A stretch of DNA of 64,000 nucleotides from Maratus speciosus. Lineage: Eukaryota > Arthropoda > Arachnida > Araneae > Salticidae. Where the stretch lies: positions 254,955,333 through 255,019,332 of the forward strand of contig OZ010793.1 in the NCBI GenBank assembly GCA_963932465.1, written 5' to 3'. Position 1 is the first letter of the stretch. Each line of letters starts with the position of its first letter. The position numbers were made by a program, and so were the translations under genes. The notes under the pieces were generated by a model that saw only the letters and a program-made list of their open reading frames with translations, did no database searches and was not told the DNA's origin. This document shows positions 49,211 through 61,579 of this stretch, in pieces.

Positions 49211-50205
49211 GTTTGTGTATTTCGTGTTTATTTATTTGTTACGAGAGGTAACAATTTTTCTGGAAGATGTCTCGTTCTTTTAAAAATAGTTTTCGTCAGA
49301 TGTATTAAAGTTTTGGTTTGTCTCTCCGAATATTTAATTAGAATGGAATAGTGTTTTATCTTTGAGTTGTCCATAATCAGTGAACATTGTCAGTCGCTGA
49401 ACTCTTGAAGTGATTTACATGTGGCCATCTGTTTTTAAAGTAATTAAGTTGTCGCCGTTTGAAGAACGTTTCACTACTGTAAGAAATGGTTCGTTCGGCT
49501 CGACATGTTTCTAGTGAAAGAAGGGGATTGGCTTTATTGTGAATCATGTGAGGAGGATGGTGACGTAGTGGTTTTACTCTAATGCCCTTTAATACTCCGT
49601 TTCATCTGTTTGGTCTGAGGAGGTGCTGTTGATTCTCCACGAGGCTGTAATGTTTCGCTCTTCGAGATGTGATTCGGTAAAGAACATGGTTTCACAGTTA
49701 GTGTATTGACTTATGTTAAGAACATTTTCAATGTGCAATAGTGACTCTCGGGTGGACTAGTGATCGGGATGGACTGCAGTATTTTTCCTCAGCTGATTGG
49801 ATGTTTAAAATGCTTTTTACAGATTGTTAATGAGCTCTGGTACATTTTCATCATGACAATAGTAGTTTAATTTATTTTGTGTTTGTTTAATGTGATCAAA
49901 GCAGTTAAGTTTATTTTAATTTAAATCTTGTTTAATAGAATTATTGTGATGTTTAAGTTTAAAATACATTCTGTTCCTAATGGCTATTATTTTTACTTTA
50001 CCAATATAATTTCTTGTTTTTATATTAATGAACTAATAAATGTTATTGTTGATTTTAATCAGTGTTATGTTTTATATTCTTTTGATTAAGTTTCTTTAGG
50101 TTTCTTTGAATTAATTAAATACAGGATATCATATTTAAATATTTCTTTTGGGGGTAACAAAATCAGCTATTCGCTTCTATCTGCCTTAAGCAGCTCTGTT
50201 AATCT

Positions 50206-50400
50206 TTAACCCTTTGGATACTACATAAGTAGTATTCATCAAGATAAAAACGTCAACATCGTGGCACAATGATTGAATTCAAATAGACATCGATGCAAAA
50301 AAAAATAGCTGAAAGGAAATAAAAATAAACCAAATTTAAATACTGTGAGAAGTATTCTCACATTTACTATTAGACAAAAATCTCTCCAAGACTAAAGACT
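50206..50400. mobile_element. Possible TTAA miniature element, left end
   Basis: TTAACCCTTTGGATAC at 50206 is followed by the dyad ATACTACATAAGTAGTAT, as in other TTAA elements here. A second dyad, GTGAGAAGTATTCTCAC, lies near 50345. No right TTAA end was fixed. Confidence 0.35.
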
Positions 50401-50426
50401 TGCATCCATGAGTATAAATTAGTATG

Positions 50427-50459
<33 letters not shown>

Positions 50460-50506
50460 AGCATTATTAGTATAATATCTTTAATTGTATAATATAAGTA
50501 TAATAC

Positions 50507-50647
50507 CTTTTCTTTCTTTGCAAGCTGCTTCTGTTTCTTTTCTTGATGTTTGCTAGGTTTCGATGGATCATTTTTAGGTTTTGTTAAAACATATTCTCCT
50601 GGTGCATTTTCATCAGAATCCCAGTCTGCCTTTTTATTTCTAAGAGG
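50507..50647 (-). CDS. Usp16-45: USP16/45-type deubiquitinase, Lys-rich linker exon
   Basis: A 141-bp exon (47 codons, phase 0 at both ends) between TTTTTTAG and GTATTA. It encodes PLRNKKADWDSDENAPGEY and, at the end, SKHQEKKQKQLAKKEK. The latter resembles the KKAKKQAKKQAK-type basic stretch in the catalytic insert of USP16, which continues into exon 41663-42317. There is no catalytic motif, so the call rests on that stretch, exon structure and matching phase. Plain AT-rich intron with an A tract (50428-50456) flanks it. Confidence 0.78.
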
Positions 50648-51420
50648 CTAAAAAATACCAATAGATATACAATAAATAAATAAGAAAGAAAGAAAAACAA
50701 AATAAGAACACAAACAGCAGTATGAAATAAATCATCTATTACATCATTTGAAAAAACTTTAATATTAAAATTAATTTCAGCATGACCAGAGATAATAATA
50801 AAGAAAGGAATTCTAGACTGAAAAGTTAAATATATGTGGGAATAAAAGATAAGACTCAATGGTTAAATGAACGTGATATCTCAAACGAGACTCGTAAAAG
50901 GTGAACTCAAAATTGCAGAGCGAGATGAGGTTGTTCTATAGATATTCAGCAATGGAGTCGGTTGATGTTTTCGAACGCAAAGCTCAGGGAAGCTTTTGCG
51001 AATTGTACGATATTATTTTGAATATTAAGCTGTATGTTTGGTAATATATTAAACCTTTTTATACATATTCACAGTTTGTAGAGCATTAGTTTCGATTAAG
51101 CAATACATTATTCACATTAAAACCCAAATATATATAGTTAGCCACCTTCTTTGAATTACAATTCGCTGTTAAACATTATTGTAAAAATATTCAAGTAAAT
51201 TCAAAAAAAATTTTCAGATAAATGTTTATTTAAACTACTGAATATAGATGAGAATAAGTAAGCTTATAATTTAATGAAATAATACCTGAAAAATAATAGA
51301 ACAGTGTTTCAATTATCTTAATAATATTTACATGTTAAGAGATAACAATTATTTACATAAAACTTTTCTTTTTTGATTAGCAAATAATAACAAATAATAA
51401 TACTGACAGATGACTAATTA
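50648..51420. other. USP intron, unassigned part
   Basis: AT-rich intron; nothing recognised. Confidence 0.3.
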
Positions 51421-52486
51421 CAGGGTGGCTACAGAAATTGTAAAAAAAAAGTTTCCTGATTTCCTTGACTCCCATTATTAATGATAAACATTTATTTTTT
51501 AATGTATGCTTTTTCCTCATATAACACATTTATTCAGTTTGCTAATAATTAATTTGGGAGAAAAAGGCAAGAGAAAAACATAAAAATTGCACAATATTCA
51601 TAAAGTATTGGTTGGCAGTTTTATATATCCAAACTCAAAATTTAGTTCAAAACTTCATATGGTGGCCAATGAATATATAGTGACCAGAAAATTTCTTCAT
51701 TTTTTTGAAAAATATTAAATTCTAAGACATAGCTATATCTGATGGGATAGTTAATTGGATTAGGCTGGCCACTTGGTCAGGTTATGCTAATGTTTGTATA
51801 ATTTAAAAATTTCAAAAATTGGTAAATTGCCTTCAATATAAGTGCTATCCACAGAAAATGAGATCATTTGATTACCTTAATTTAGGATAAATATCAGAAA
51901 CTCATATCCTGTGCATCTTTTAGGTAGCTATCATTATAAAAAGCTACTTATTGCAGCCGTTCAGAGGAAAGCGATTCCGAAAAATGTTGGTATATTCTCC
52001 CAGATCATGACACCCCAGATCCCGAAAACACTATATAACCATTAAATAAACGTTACCGACCACCAACAAAAACTGTGAAATTATGAATAAAATGACACTT
52101 AACAAATACAGTTCTCCCCAACAAACTTAACATAGATTCCAAAAACATAGTAAAAAACAGCAGAAATTGAATAACAGAAATGGAATGATGGAAATTTGAA
52201 GAACATAGACAGAATCATTGGGTCCCAAATGCCTTAAGATATACATATATAATAAAGATGAAATCACACATATATGAACAAATGGACATATTGGTACATA
52301 ATACAAGGCTAAATTTTACTATCTCAAAATAATCTTCATTGTTTTTTAAATGTTATTTATATACTCATTTTTTATTTTATAATATTTGTTTTTAAACTAG
52401 TTAATTTAATCAATATCCTTTTATTTATTTATATTTATATATTTATTTTATTTTATTTTTACTCAGTACTTATTAATTTTATTCCT

Positions 52487-52518
<32 letters not shown>

Positions 52519-54334
52519 ATATATATATGTATACCTGATCTTTGTCACACATGTAACTCTCGTATTTATGAACCGATTTGGATGTAAGTTGGTGTGTACA
52601 TAGTACATACCAATGTCTCGACGAGTTCGTTGGCCAGCTTCATCCGCCATCTTGTTTCAAAATGGTGGCCATTTAAATTTTTTTTTTTTAATTTTAATTT
52701 AAAATGAGGTACAAAAAAAATTAGAAATTGAAAAAGATTTTTTTCTTATCTGTTTGACCTTAATACAAAGATTCCGGAGCATTTTTTGTTTTGTCTATAT
52801 CTTAAAAACTGGCTAAGTTATAGCACTTTGAATTTCTAATGTGGCTGACATTTTGAAGCGATCTGATTTTTGTCATGCTAAAACATCGTATTTATGAACC
52901 GATTTGGATGTGGCTTGGAGTGTACACAGTACATACCGAGTTTGTTGGACAACTTCATCTGCCATCTTGTTTCAAAATGGTGGCAATTTAAAAAAAAAAA
53001 AATTAAAATGAGGTACAAAAAAATATTAGAAATTGAAAAAAAAATATATTTTTTAATGTGTTTGACCTTGATACAAAGACTTAAAAGAATTTTTCATTTC
53101 TTCTATATCTTAAAAAATGGCTGAGATGTAGCACTTTGAATTTCTAGCATGGCTGGCATTTTGAAACGGTCTGATTTTTGTCATGTGATAACATGCATAT
53201 TTATTAACTTATTTGGGTGTGACAAGGTATGTGCATAATATATAGTAATGTCTCTACAAAGTTCATTGGCCAGCTTCATCTGCCATCTCACTTCAAAATG
53301 GCGGCCATTAAAAATTTAAAAAAAAAAAAATTCTTTCTTAAGTGTTTAAACTTGATACAAGGATTCTGGAGCATTTTTTGTTTTGTCTTTATCTTAAAAA
53401 ATGGCTGAGATTTCAATTTCAATTCAGTTTCAATTTCTAATGTGGGTGACATTTTGAAAAATCTTACTTTTTTCTGCGACAGCACTCGTATATATCAACT
53501 GATTCTGATGTGAGTGAGCATGTGCACAGGAATTAGTAAGGTCTCAACCAAGTTCATTGGTTAGCTTCACCCATCATGTTGTTTTAAAATGGCGGGCACT
53601 TCAAAATATCGCCGAATTTGGCAACCGAATATAAATCACTTTAAATAAAACCAGCTTGGATAAAGCTGTTTAATTTCGCGAAATTCTCATTCATATTCAG
53701 TGTTGGCAAAAATTTATTGAATCTTCTATAATCGGGTTCCACTAATTTCAGCTTTGAATAATATAAGCTGGTTTTTTAAGAATAAGGAATATGAAAGCTA
53801 CCTCTTCCTCCTGACACTGGCTGGAAAGACTTTTTAAAAATATTGGGGAAGACTAATCAGCATGTGAAAAAATATAGTATATAAAACAGACGAATCAGTC
53901 TCACTGGCAAGATGAAAACTCAAATATTTTCGCATATAGACAAATTTTCCTGATTTTTGAGTATTTTTATGAAATTCCCCGACTTTTCCAGATTAATAAA
54001 CCTCCCTGATTTTTCCCTATTTCCACATTCTGTAGACACCCTGTAAAAATATTAGGCAAGACTAATTAACATGTGAAAAAATATGGTATACAAAATAGAC
54101 GAATCAGTCTTGTTGGCAAGGCAAAAATGCAAATATTTTTGCATATAGGCAAATTTCCCTGATTTTTCAGTATTTTTACAAAATTTCCTGACTTTTTCAG
54201 TTTGATAAATCTCCCGGATTTTTCCCTGATTTACAGATTCTGTAGACACCTTGTTTTATGAACTTCCAGTGCTGAGTTTAAATTTTCCTGATATTTCCAT
54301 ATTTTCAAGGTTTTTCAGGTCTGTGTCCACCCTG
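51421..54334. mobile_element. Composite element with CAGGGTG ends
   Basis: Starts CAGGGTGGCTACAGAAATTG and ends CTGTGTCCACCCTG, the inverted-end type also found at 13601 and 63632. The left 370 bp closely match the truncated copy at 63632-64000. The centre is replaced by an (AT)n tract and a ~300-bp tandem repeat (52533-53640). Near 54020 and 54237 further TCTGTAGACACCCTG-like ends indicate more than one copy joined together. Confidence 0.55.
52533..53640. repeat. ~300-bp tandem repeat, about 3.5 units
   Basis: Units start near 52533, 52866, 53166 and 53456. Each contains CGATTTGGATGT-like, GTACACAGTACATACC-like, CTTCATC(T/C)GCCATCT and TTCAAAATGG(T/C)GGC segments; CTTAAAAAATGGCTGAG recurs. 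An (AT)n tract (about 52486-52530) lies just before. Not coding. Confidence 0.85.
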
Positions 54335-54351
54335 TGAAGAAGCGACATTAC

Positions 54352-54399
54352 TTTAGAGTTTTCTTGGTCGATACTGTAGTCAACCATAGCTCTGACCAC
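54352..54399 (-). other. Exon-like segment, unproven
   Basis: A 48-bp open stretch between TTTTTTTCCTCAG and GTAATG on the minus strand, phase 0 to 0, encoding VVRAMVDYSIDQENSK. Base composition is less AT-rich than its surroundings. Its phase would allow it to lie between the segments at 61580-61642 and 50507-50647, but no family motif supports this and it abuts a repeat. Confidence 0.2.
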
Positions 54400-54404
54400 C
54401 TGAG

Positions 54405-55775
54405 GAAAAAAATAATAAACTGTTTCTTCATTTTCAAAAAAACCAATAGGAGTTTATTTTTGGATTTTTAATCTGTCTTATTTCTTTGTCACATTTCTGT
54501 GCTTTTTGTATGTTGGATTTATTATGTTTACATTCTTCATTAAAAAGTGGCCTTGATAGCAGACTGCAGGGACATCTGTTTCAAAATCTTACCTCTCATT
54601 GGATTTTGTTCTGCAGGTATCCATGCCTACTGATGTTTAATACTCCAGGCTGAAAGCATAGAACTGCCAAACCTATTTGCTCTTCCTAAAGTGTGAAATA
54701 ATACCACTTCGCAGGAGTTGGATTGAGCCAGTAGACTTGGCATTTATACCTCTCCGAATTTTTTTTTTTTTTTTTTTTAGAACAAACAAGAATTTTTTAA
54801 ATCATAAAACTTTAAATTATAATTTTAAGAGAAATATTTTTTTATTATTTGTACTATAATTTTCGTTTTCATTTGTGTCGTTTACCAAACCTGAATAGAG
54901 AAAATTGCACCATAATTAAATAAATTTGTTGATAATTTTGCTTTCATTTGTGTTGTTTAACAAAACTGAATAGAAAAGTTTTAATGGGGCAGTTTTCCAG
55001 GCCTATTAACTGCTAGTTGAACCACATTGTAGTAAACACAACAGGTGAACACTGGTAGAAATTTATAGGACAATTATTATTATTAAAAGGGGTTTTTTTT
55101 CTCCATTCATTTACTCTCTTTTAACATGCATAAAAGATATGCTTATTTTTATTTTATCAGATATAAAAAATGATAACAGAACATCTTGTTTTATACATTC
55201 ACTCTGATGAAAGGAATTTAATTAAACTCAAAATTATAATCTTGTTAAACAATACCATAAAACTAGATTTCAGGACAATAAATAAAGAAAGATCATACTT
55301 AAGTTGTAATAGAATATTATAAAGTATTTTTTTAATACATTCCTAAATTTTCCCTAAAATTCTGAAATTATATTTTAATAATGCATATAAAATTAATATA
55401 AAAAAAACTAATTAGCTTCAGAACTCATTTAACTCCTCTTTTATTCACTTTTCTTTAAGTGGGGGAAGGGTGGATATGTTTGTATAGTATTTCTAATCTT
55501 TCTTTACCTTTTACAGAATTTTTGATAATTTGTAATAGTTTTTGTGAGCAAATTTTTAGACTTTTAAAAACTTCAATTATTTTTATTTATTCTTTATACA
55601 TTTATATCAATATTTTTTATTAATTACACTCTTTTGATTTTTAATAACAACAAGAAAATAATAAAACAATAAACACAAATAACTTTAATTAAAACTTAAA
55701 ACTTTGCAGAAAATGAAATAAAACATGGAAAGTTTTTATATTTGAAAAATACTGATACTAATAATATGATTATAT
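54405..55775. other. USP intron, unassigned part
   Basis: AT-rich with a T tract near 54761-54778; nothing recognised. Confidence 0.3.
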
Positions 55776-56073
55776 CAGGCATGTCAAACTCGTTCACCAC
55801 CAAGGCCCAAATTAAGCATTAAATACAAAGCCGTGGGCCACATCACAAACAATAAAAAAAGAAAATAATAATAATTTTATTTCCCTTGCACAGAATCAAA
55901 TTTGCACATTCAAAATGCAATCTTGTTAAAAAACAAAACAGCAACAACAACAGGAAGGGAAATTAAAGTAATGAATTCTTACATTTGGTGAAAAGATATA
56001 GTTTTGTGGTTCGTATGAACTCAAATTAAGTCTGGAATGACTTGATGGTTGGTTAAGAACAAAGTAAAGAAAT

Positions 56074-56338
56074 CAGGGGTGATTGTGAATTCATGAAAAA
56101 ATACCTGAAATTTTAGCGAGAAGAAGCTTTGGTATGGAGAGAAAACATATAATTTATTGTAGGGAGGTCCATTTCTCTCATTATGAAATATATTACTTTT
56201 AACTATGTTTAACAATCATAGGAAATTGATATTTTAGTGTTATTTTATGAATTTAACTATCAGAAAAACCGGAATTCCAGTATTGAAAATGAAAAATACC
56301 TGAATTCAGGTATATTACCTGAACACAATCACCCCTAA
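56074..56338. mobile_element. Nested miniature with CAGGGGTGATTGTG ends
   Basis: CAGGGGTGATTGTGAATTC at the left and CACAATCACCCCTA at the right are inverted repeats; AAATACCTGAA(A/T)T words flank the interior. Partial matches of AGAAAT in both flanks may be a worn target duplication. Non-coding. Confidence 0.6.
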
Positions 56339-57570
56339 GAAATTTAAAGATCATTATTGCATCATTTTTTTTTTTTTTTTTTTTTTTTGCTAAAAGAAAG
56401 CCTTGCATATGGGAACAGGGCGATTTACATATTAAAAGGTCACAAAGAGGAGAGTGTATAAAAATGGAAAATCTTTATTATTAGAGTGTAATGTAAGAAA
56501 TTATGCTTTTTTGAATAAAAGTTTGGGTTAAATTAAATCAGAAGGGACTTTTTTTTTTAAGATGGTAAACAGAAAGAGGGAAAAATATTACTAATACATG
56601 ATTCCAATATCATATATTTCCCCCGCTGGTTTACGATTGAAATGACTTTATGCAGGGAACTGAAATGCTTCTCTCAGAGTTACATAGAATGATGAAAAAA
56701 AATATATGAATAAGACACAATAATAAACATGAAGGTATATAAAATGAGTTTCATGTAAAAATACATGCATGGCTTGATAAATATACCTAACAGTTTTTGT
56801 GTCCAATAGCTGGTTGTCATGCTGGATTATGCCTATTTTGTTGCTGTTGTTGTTCTGGAATGCAGTGATTGTTGGATAGGCATTTTTACTGGTACTAATG
56901 TTCAGTGTTTATTTATACCTCTTCCTCTTGTCATCATTTCAATAGCTACCAGACTTTTGTTTACAGGTATACCAATAAAAATTTCCATGGATAAAATGAA
57001 ATACAAATATAACATATAAAATAAGAAAATTTTGTTTGAATGTAAAATACGTATTCAATATAAAAGAGTGTATAAATTGTAATCCAAATGTAAAGAAATA
57101 AAATATGATATGAATAAATGTTGTAGTTGAAAAAGTATTTGAGTAAATGAATGAAGCTTTGTGAGTGAAAAAGAAAAAAAAAAATTCATGTATCAACACA
57201 GGGCAAGTAAAAAAAAAAGAAAGAGACACACAATCCATAAAAAGGTGCCTGCCCTTAATCTTGTCAACTGACAAGGTGATGGCATCAGCTTATGGCTTAG
57301 CATAAATGAGGAAGGAATATTTAGGGAAGAGCCCATGCCGTAGCCCTTTCAGACTTAATATGGATTCTCAGCTCCCCAGAAATCATTTGATTTAAAAAAT
57401 GATATATATACTATGTGTATATCAGAAATGTAAAAGTCTATCCTAGAGCAATGAGAAACAGTTTGTCAAAATCTGTAAATACTGAACATTGTAAGTCATG
57501 AGTTATGCTGATTTTTAAAAATTGTAACAGTTAGAAATGATGAAAATGCAGATTTTTAAAAATTAACATT

Positions 57571-57572
<2 letters not shown>

Positions 57573-57602
<30 letters not shown>
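57573..57602. repeat. Poly(T) tract, 30 bp
   Basis: Uninterrupted T run inside the hAT element. Confidence 0.9.
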
Positions 57603-57606
<4 letters not shown>

Positions 57607-57999
57607 CATACAGATTAAACATTATGTTGAATTTTGGAGAGATAAAATTACAGTTATGGATAGTGAAAGCAAAAAGAAAAAAATGAGTTGTTAACAATAT
57701 TGACAAACACCCCATAAGATGAAATTCACAACAAGATTGTTATGTAAGAATTCTCTTTGTAAAAGGTAGAACTCAAAGAAAAACCAAACATAACATAAGC
57801 ACAAAGTCGCGATCAATATACACCAGTGTGGAAAACATATGTTTGCACAATATATGAAAAAGAAAACAAAATAATTAATTTTGTGGTCTTAAGTTATATT
57901 TCATTGAGTTTTTTCCTGTATATTTGATATGTACAAATAAATTATCTTTGATTTTTTCTTTTAACTTTGTATTTGCTCCTTTTCAATAAAAAATTATCG

Positions 58000-58221
58000 T
58001 TACAGGAGCACTATTATTTGGAATATAAACCCGCTCTTTAAGCGACAAACTTCATTTAAAATTTTCATAATTGAGCCAAAAATATAAGCTATATTGGTTG
58101 TACCGAGCATAGAAACAATTTCCAGAAACTCCTCCCTTATTTTTAAATACACATCATGAATGCGAATGAAAACTGCAAACGGAGTGGAATTTTGAGCATC
58201 TACATTTTCATGAATTGCCAT
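58000..58221 (-). pseudogene. hAT transposase fragment (ZBED5/GTF2IRD2-like)
   Basis: An open frame of 73 residues including STPFAVFIRIHDVYLKIREE and EFLEIVSMLGTT. It resembles the hAT-transposase segment of ZBED5/FAM200/GTF2I-repeat proteins, where (L)AIF(I/V)R..D....EE(L/F)L.(L/I)V...GTT is conserved just before the RNase H-like core. The catalytic DDE residues are not present. It is inside the 55776-61539 element in the orientation expected for its transposase, which supports both calls. The identification rests on motif memory, so it is moderate. Confidence 0.6.
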
Positions 58222-59432
58222 TTAATAGGAAAACAATACCCAACTATTGAAATACCTAAATATTGAAATTATAGCTTTCATTTGATTGTTGAAATTTCTA
58301 GCTATATCAAGAATATTCTAGCAATGGCACCAATATTTAGCATATATTATTTTCAAATTTCTTCAACTGCTCTGGATATATATTTTTTTTTTACTTCATA
58401 ATGGATGATTTTAACTTGTATGCAATTAATTGTAATAGTTTTTATTATTATTATTGACTTTTGTCAATTTGTATTGTTTATCCTCAATTAAACGTATTTA
58501 TTCATTCTGTTAGAAAGCTTTAACATAATTTTTTTAAATCTTAAAAAGCGGGTTCATACTCATTTTCCCCCCAAAAACCCCCTGACAATCCCTTGATGTA
58601 TTTTTCAGGATGAATAATTTTTCCATGTCGACAATTAACGACATTTAAAAAAACCAGTATCATGTCCCAACCTACCCCCAAAAATAATAAATAAAGAGGC
58701 AATCAGTAAAAGTAAAGATTATACATCGGATATAAAACACAATTTATATATTTTTTCTAATTACTTAAGTTGTATTATGTATTATCTGTAAAAATTGATC
58801 CACAAATCTACTGAATCACAATCACACTAACATGTCTCAAAAATGAAAATTTTATAAACTTCTTGCATTATGTACACTAATAATAAAATACTTCAAAATC
58901 AAATAAATGCTTAATTTTTTAAGATATTGTCATTTAAGAAAATCCTTTATAAATGAGAAAATTGGTTTTCATCAAATAAATTGATTTTAGTAATGATAAG
59001 TCAAATTTTTTAAAATGCTGTTTTCCCCTTTTAATAAAATGCTACAAGGTTAAATGAATCAAGCTGCATATTTCTGATGATTACATTAACAGATTACACA
59101 TAATGATTTTTATGTTTTACTAACTTTCCTAGCCCATAACTAAAACTAAGCTTAATCAATTAAAAATCCTTCTCAAAAAATTTCTTTTTTTATACTTTCT
59201 AATTTATTATAAATTTTGTAAAAGTATAAAGTTGAAGACAAATTAACAAGAAACCTTTTCTGCACACAATAGGGAAAAAAATTAAATCTGGCAAGCGCTC
59301 CAAGTTCTTAATATAAAAAATTAAATAAGTTTAATAGATTATTTTTAAATTTCAAAGACCTTTTTATCTGAAAATTAGTCTTTACAGGGAAATTTTTTTT
59401 TTTTTTTAAATTGACTCCTAGACCCTATAAGA

Positions 59433-59582
59433 TTAAAGAAAACCTTCTCTGAACCTTCTTTTCTGGCAGAAACGACAGCGAAACTTGCAAGGATCAGTTT
59501 TAACACATTCAACCGAAAATGCAAATTCTGGATTCACATTTTTATCTGTCCAGTCTACATTGAACAACAGTTTTGGCTGAGC
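59433..59582 (-). other. Cys-rich open segment, unproven
   Basis: A 49-codon stretch with a stop before it and TAA after it, on the minus strand. It opens after a T-rich tract ending CTCAG. It encodes VDWTDKNVNPEFAFSVEC and a CKFRCRFCQKRR zinc-finger-like cluster. It may be an exon or a transposase finger relic of the surrounding element. No family could be named. Confidence 0.25.
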
Positions 59583-59864
59583 TCATTTTGATATGAAAAA
59601 AAAAATTCACGAAAAAATATTTTCAGAATTTGAAAATACAAATATCAAAAATCCCATACTGACGAATTCATAAATGAACGTTTATCCTTTTACATCCATT
59701 AAATAATGCGTTTGAATTAATCGATATTTGACTTTCTGTCTACTTCAAGATATATTTCATTTTAAACTATATTTCTACAAACAATCGCAAGATCACATAA
59801 TATTCTCTATTTACATCCACCGAGACATCCACAATCCGTACGTTTGACAATCATGCAATCATAT

Positions 59865-60225
59865 CCTATTAGGAAAGAGATAGATGGAGATGCAGTATGC
59901 TGTAAAAAAGCTTTGCAATATGAAACCATTTATCGCTCAAATTTAAATGTCCACAGTAGGCACAAACAAAACAAGTACCTGGAACAGGGACCGATTTCTT
60001 TGACATCACCTGTGCATTTTTTTCTCTATATGAAAGTGATCTGCTTATTTTTAAGCATTCTAAAGCAACATTCCATTGTATTATGAATTAAAAACTGTAT
60101 TACTAAAAGTTTTTTCGTGAAAGAACGTGCTCGTGTTTGGGCCTACTGTAACGGATTTTAGGGTTACTTTTTTGCTGTTATCCCCAGCCACCTTACTGCA
60201 TCTCCATCTATCTCTTTCCTCTATG
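59865..60225. mobile_element. hAT-like miniature with 8-bp duplication
   Basis: Inverted repeats of about 30 bp with a perfect core AGGAAAGAGATAGATGGAG extended to ATGCAGTA at both ends. Identical flanks AATCATAT lie at 59857-59864 and 60226-60233. Non-coding, 361 bp. Confidence 0.8.
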
Positions 60226-61579
60226 AATCATATCGTTTTCAAAACAAATTTGAAGCTGTTGTCAAATTTAGACTTCATGAATGAAGAATAAGTTAACCAT
60301 GGAGAAAAAATCTTTCCCCTGGAGTGCTTGGTGGTGTTGAAGTCGTGTCGGTTTTTGAGTGGATGTCGCCAGACGTTAGAAAGTGTGGCTAGTTTCCGAT
60401 TCGATGTCTCATGAGGTTTAAAGGTGGGTCTTAGTTCGATTGCATTATGACATCACAAAGCATGTTAATAGTAGAGAGTACCCTTATTTCCCAGAGTAGA
60501 CGATCATTTCGCCAAGTTTCCTCAGGTTTTTGGTATTTTATGGATTATCCCCTGAGATTCCCCTGATTTTCCCAGGAATCCCATGTTCCCCTGATGAGTA
60601 TGAACCCTGATATGAGTATGAATATGTCTGTAAAAATGAAATAAAAAGAAGAAAGATAAAGAACAGATAGGGTTTTTTAACAATGACACATTTAATAACC
60701 TAAATAATGAAAATAATTAATAAGCTGAAATCTGATATTCTGGTGTTCGAGTATGTATATGAATGCCCGAGTAACATTTTTAGTTCTTTTTCCCCCACAA
60801 AACAAGACAATTCATGTCCCTTTCAAAGCTACGGATTTAAAAGGTGTATTATATTTAATTTTCTTAAAACATTTAATTATCATTCTTTTAATTATCGTCA
60901 TACTTTAATGTTTTTCTATACATTTTTAGTACCTAATAAATACTGCACATTATTTTATAATATAATGTAAATCAAAGAGAGCAGTAAAATAAAGTATTAA
61001 TTTCAATATAAAACATATAACAATTTATAAAAACAAAATACTATACAAATTTTATAAATCTTTAAATTTTCAGATTCAAGATCTGCTATTTGTAACTTTG
61101 TGGTTGGTATTTTTTCATACACAATTCCTTGGAGCTGAAATTTTAAAATGAGTTAGTACTGACCACATAACATATACTAAATACATATTAATGTTTGCCA
61201 TCTCTAAACAATGCTGCCAGATTGTGAATTTTTAAATTCAAAATAGCTACTAAATGTTTTGACTAGTAATATTCGCTTTATTTAATTGTGGAATGTTTTT
61301 CATTAAATATAGCGAAGATTAATATTCTAAAATAGTGGCTGATATTTTGAATTTAGAAAAATCTCCATTTGTTGCTACATCATCTAACACTGCATCCACA
61401 CTTACTCCAAGCGTCTTCATGTAAAGTGCATTTTTTGCTTCAAACGTGGACTGAAATAAACATAGGGGAAATGTTGAAGGCTTGGAGGGCCACAGATAAG
61501 CTATCGGCGAGCGGGCGGGCCACATGTTTGACATGCCTGGATTATACGAACATTAATGCAACAATTTACACATAATTAC

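Larger units (their letters stand above)
47190..50200. other. Less AT-rich intronic block, identity unknown
   Basis: This block is visibly richer in G and T on the plus strand than its surroundings. It contains a 16-bp G tract (47702-47717), an imperfect direct duplication (48214-48410) and a promoter-like module (48990-49210). It could be an old LTR-type element, since GGGGGTAACA near 50153 would suit an LTR end, but no matching second LTR, coding frame or target duplication was found. Confidence 0.3.
58550..60607. mobile_element. Nested repeat with GGGTTCATACTCAT ends
   Basis: GGGTTCATACTCATTTTCCCC at the left (first base 58550; given in part, GGGTTCATACTCAT) and ATGAGTATGAACCC at the right are 14-bp inverted repeats about 2.06 kb apart. 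CCCCTGA words lie inside both ends. No clean target duplication was found. It contains the 59865-60225 miniature and a Cys-rich open segment at 59433-59582. Confidence 0.5.
55776..61539 (-). mobile_element. hAT element, 5.76 kb, with nested insertions
   Basis: Left end CAGGCATGTCAAAC and right end (reverse complement CAGGCATGTCAAAC) are identical 14-bp inverted repeats. GGGCCACAT words lie inside both (55833-55843 and about 61518-61525). The flanks are GATTATAT (55768-55775) and GATTATAC (61540-61547), an 8-bp duplication with one mismatch. A ZBED/GTF2I-repeat-type hAT transposase fragment lies inside on the minus strand. The element is enlarged by at least three nested miniatures. It lies in a USP intron 40 bp from an exon-like segment. 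Confidence 0.82.

Noticed and set aside
49127..49351. Open frame downstream of the promoter-like module
   Set aside because: It begins before the TATA box and has no recognised motif or good initiation context.
54677..54859. Plus-strand frame ending in a T tract
   Set aside because: The part before the T tract looks protein-like but has no splice or family support, and the frame depends on the homopolymer.
56939..57274. Minus-strand Phe-rich frame of 111 codons
   Set aside because: Phe/Ile-rich composition is what AT-rich DNA gives by chance; no motif.
61319..61534. Minus-strand frame at the right end of the hAT element
   Set aside because: Its first part is the terminal inverted repeat; no hAT C-terminal dimerisation motif was seen.
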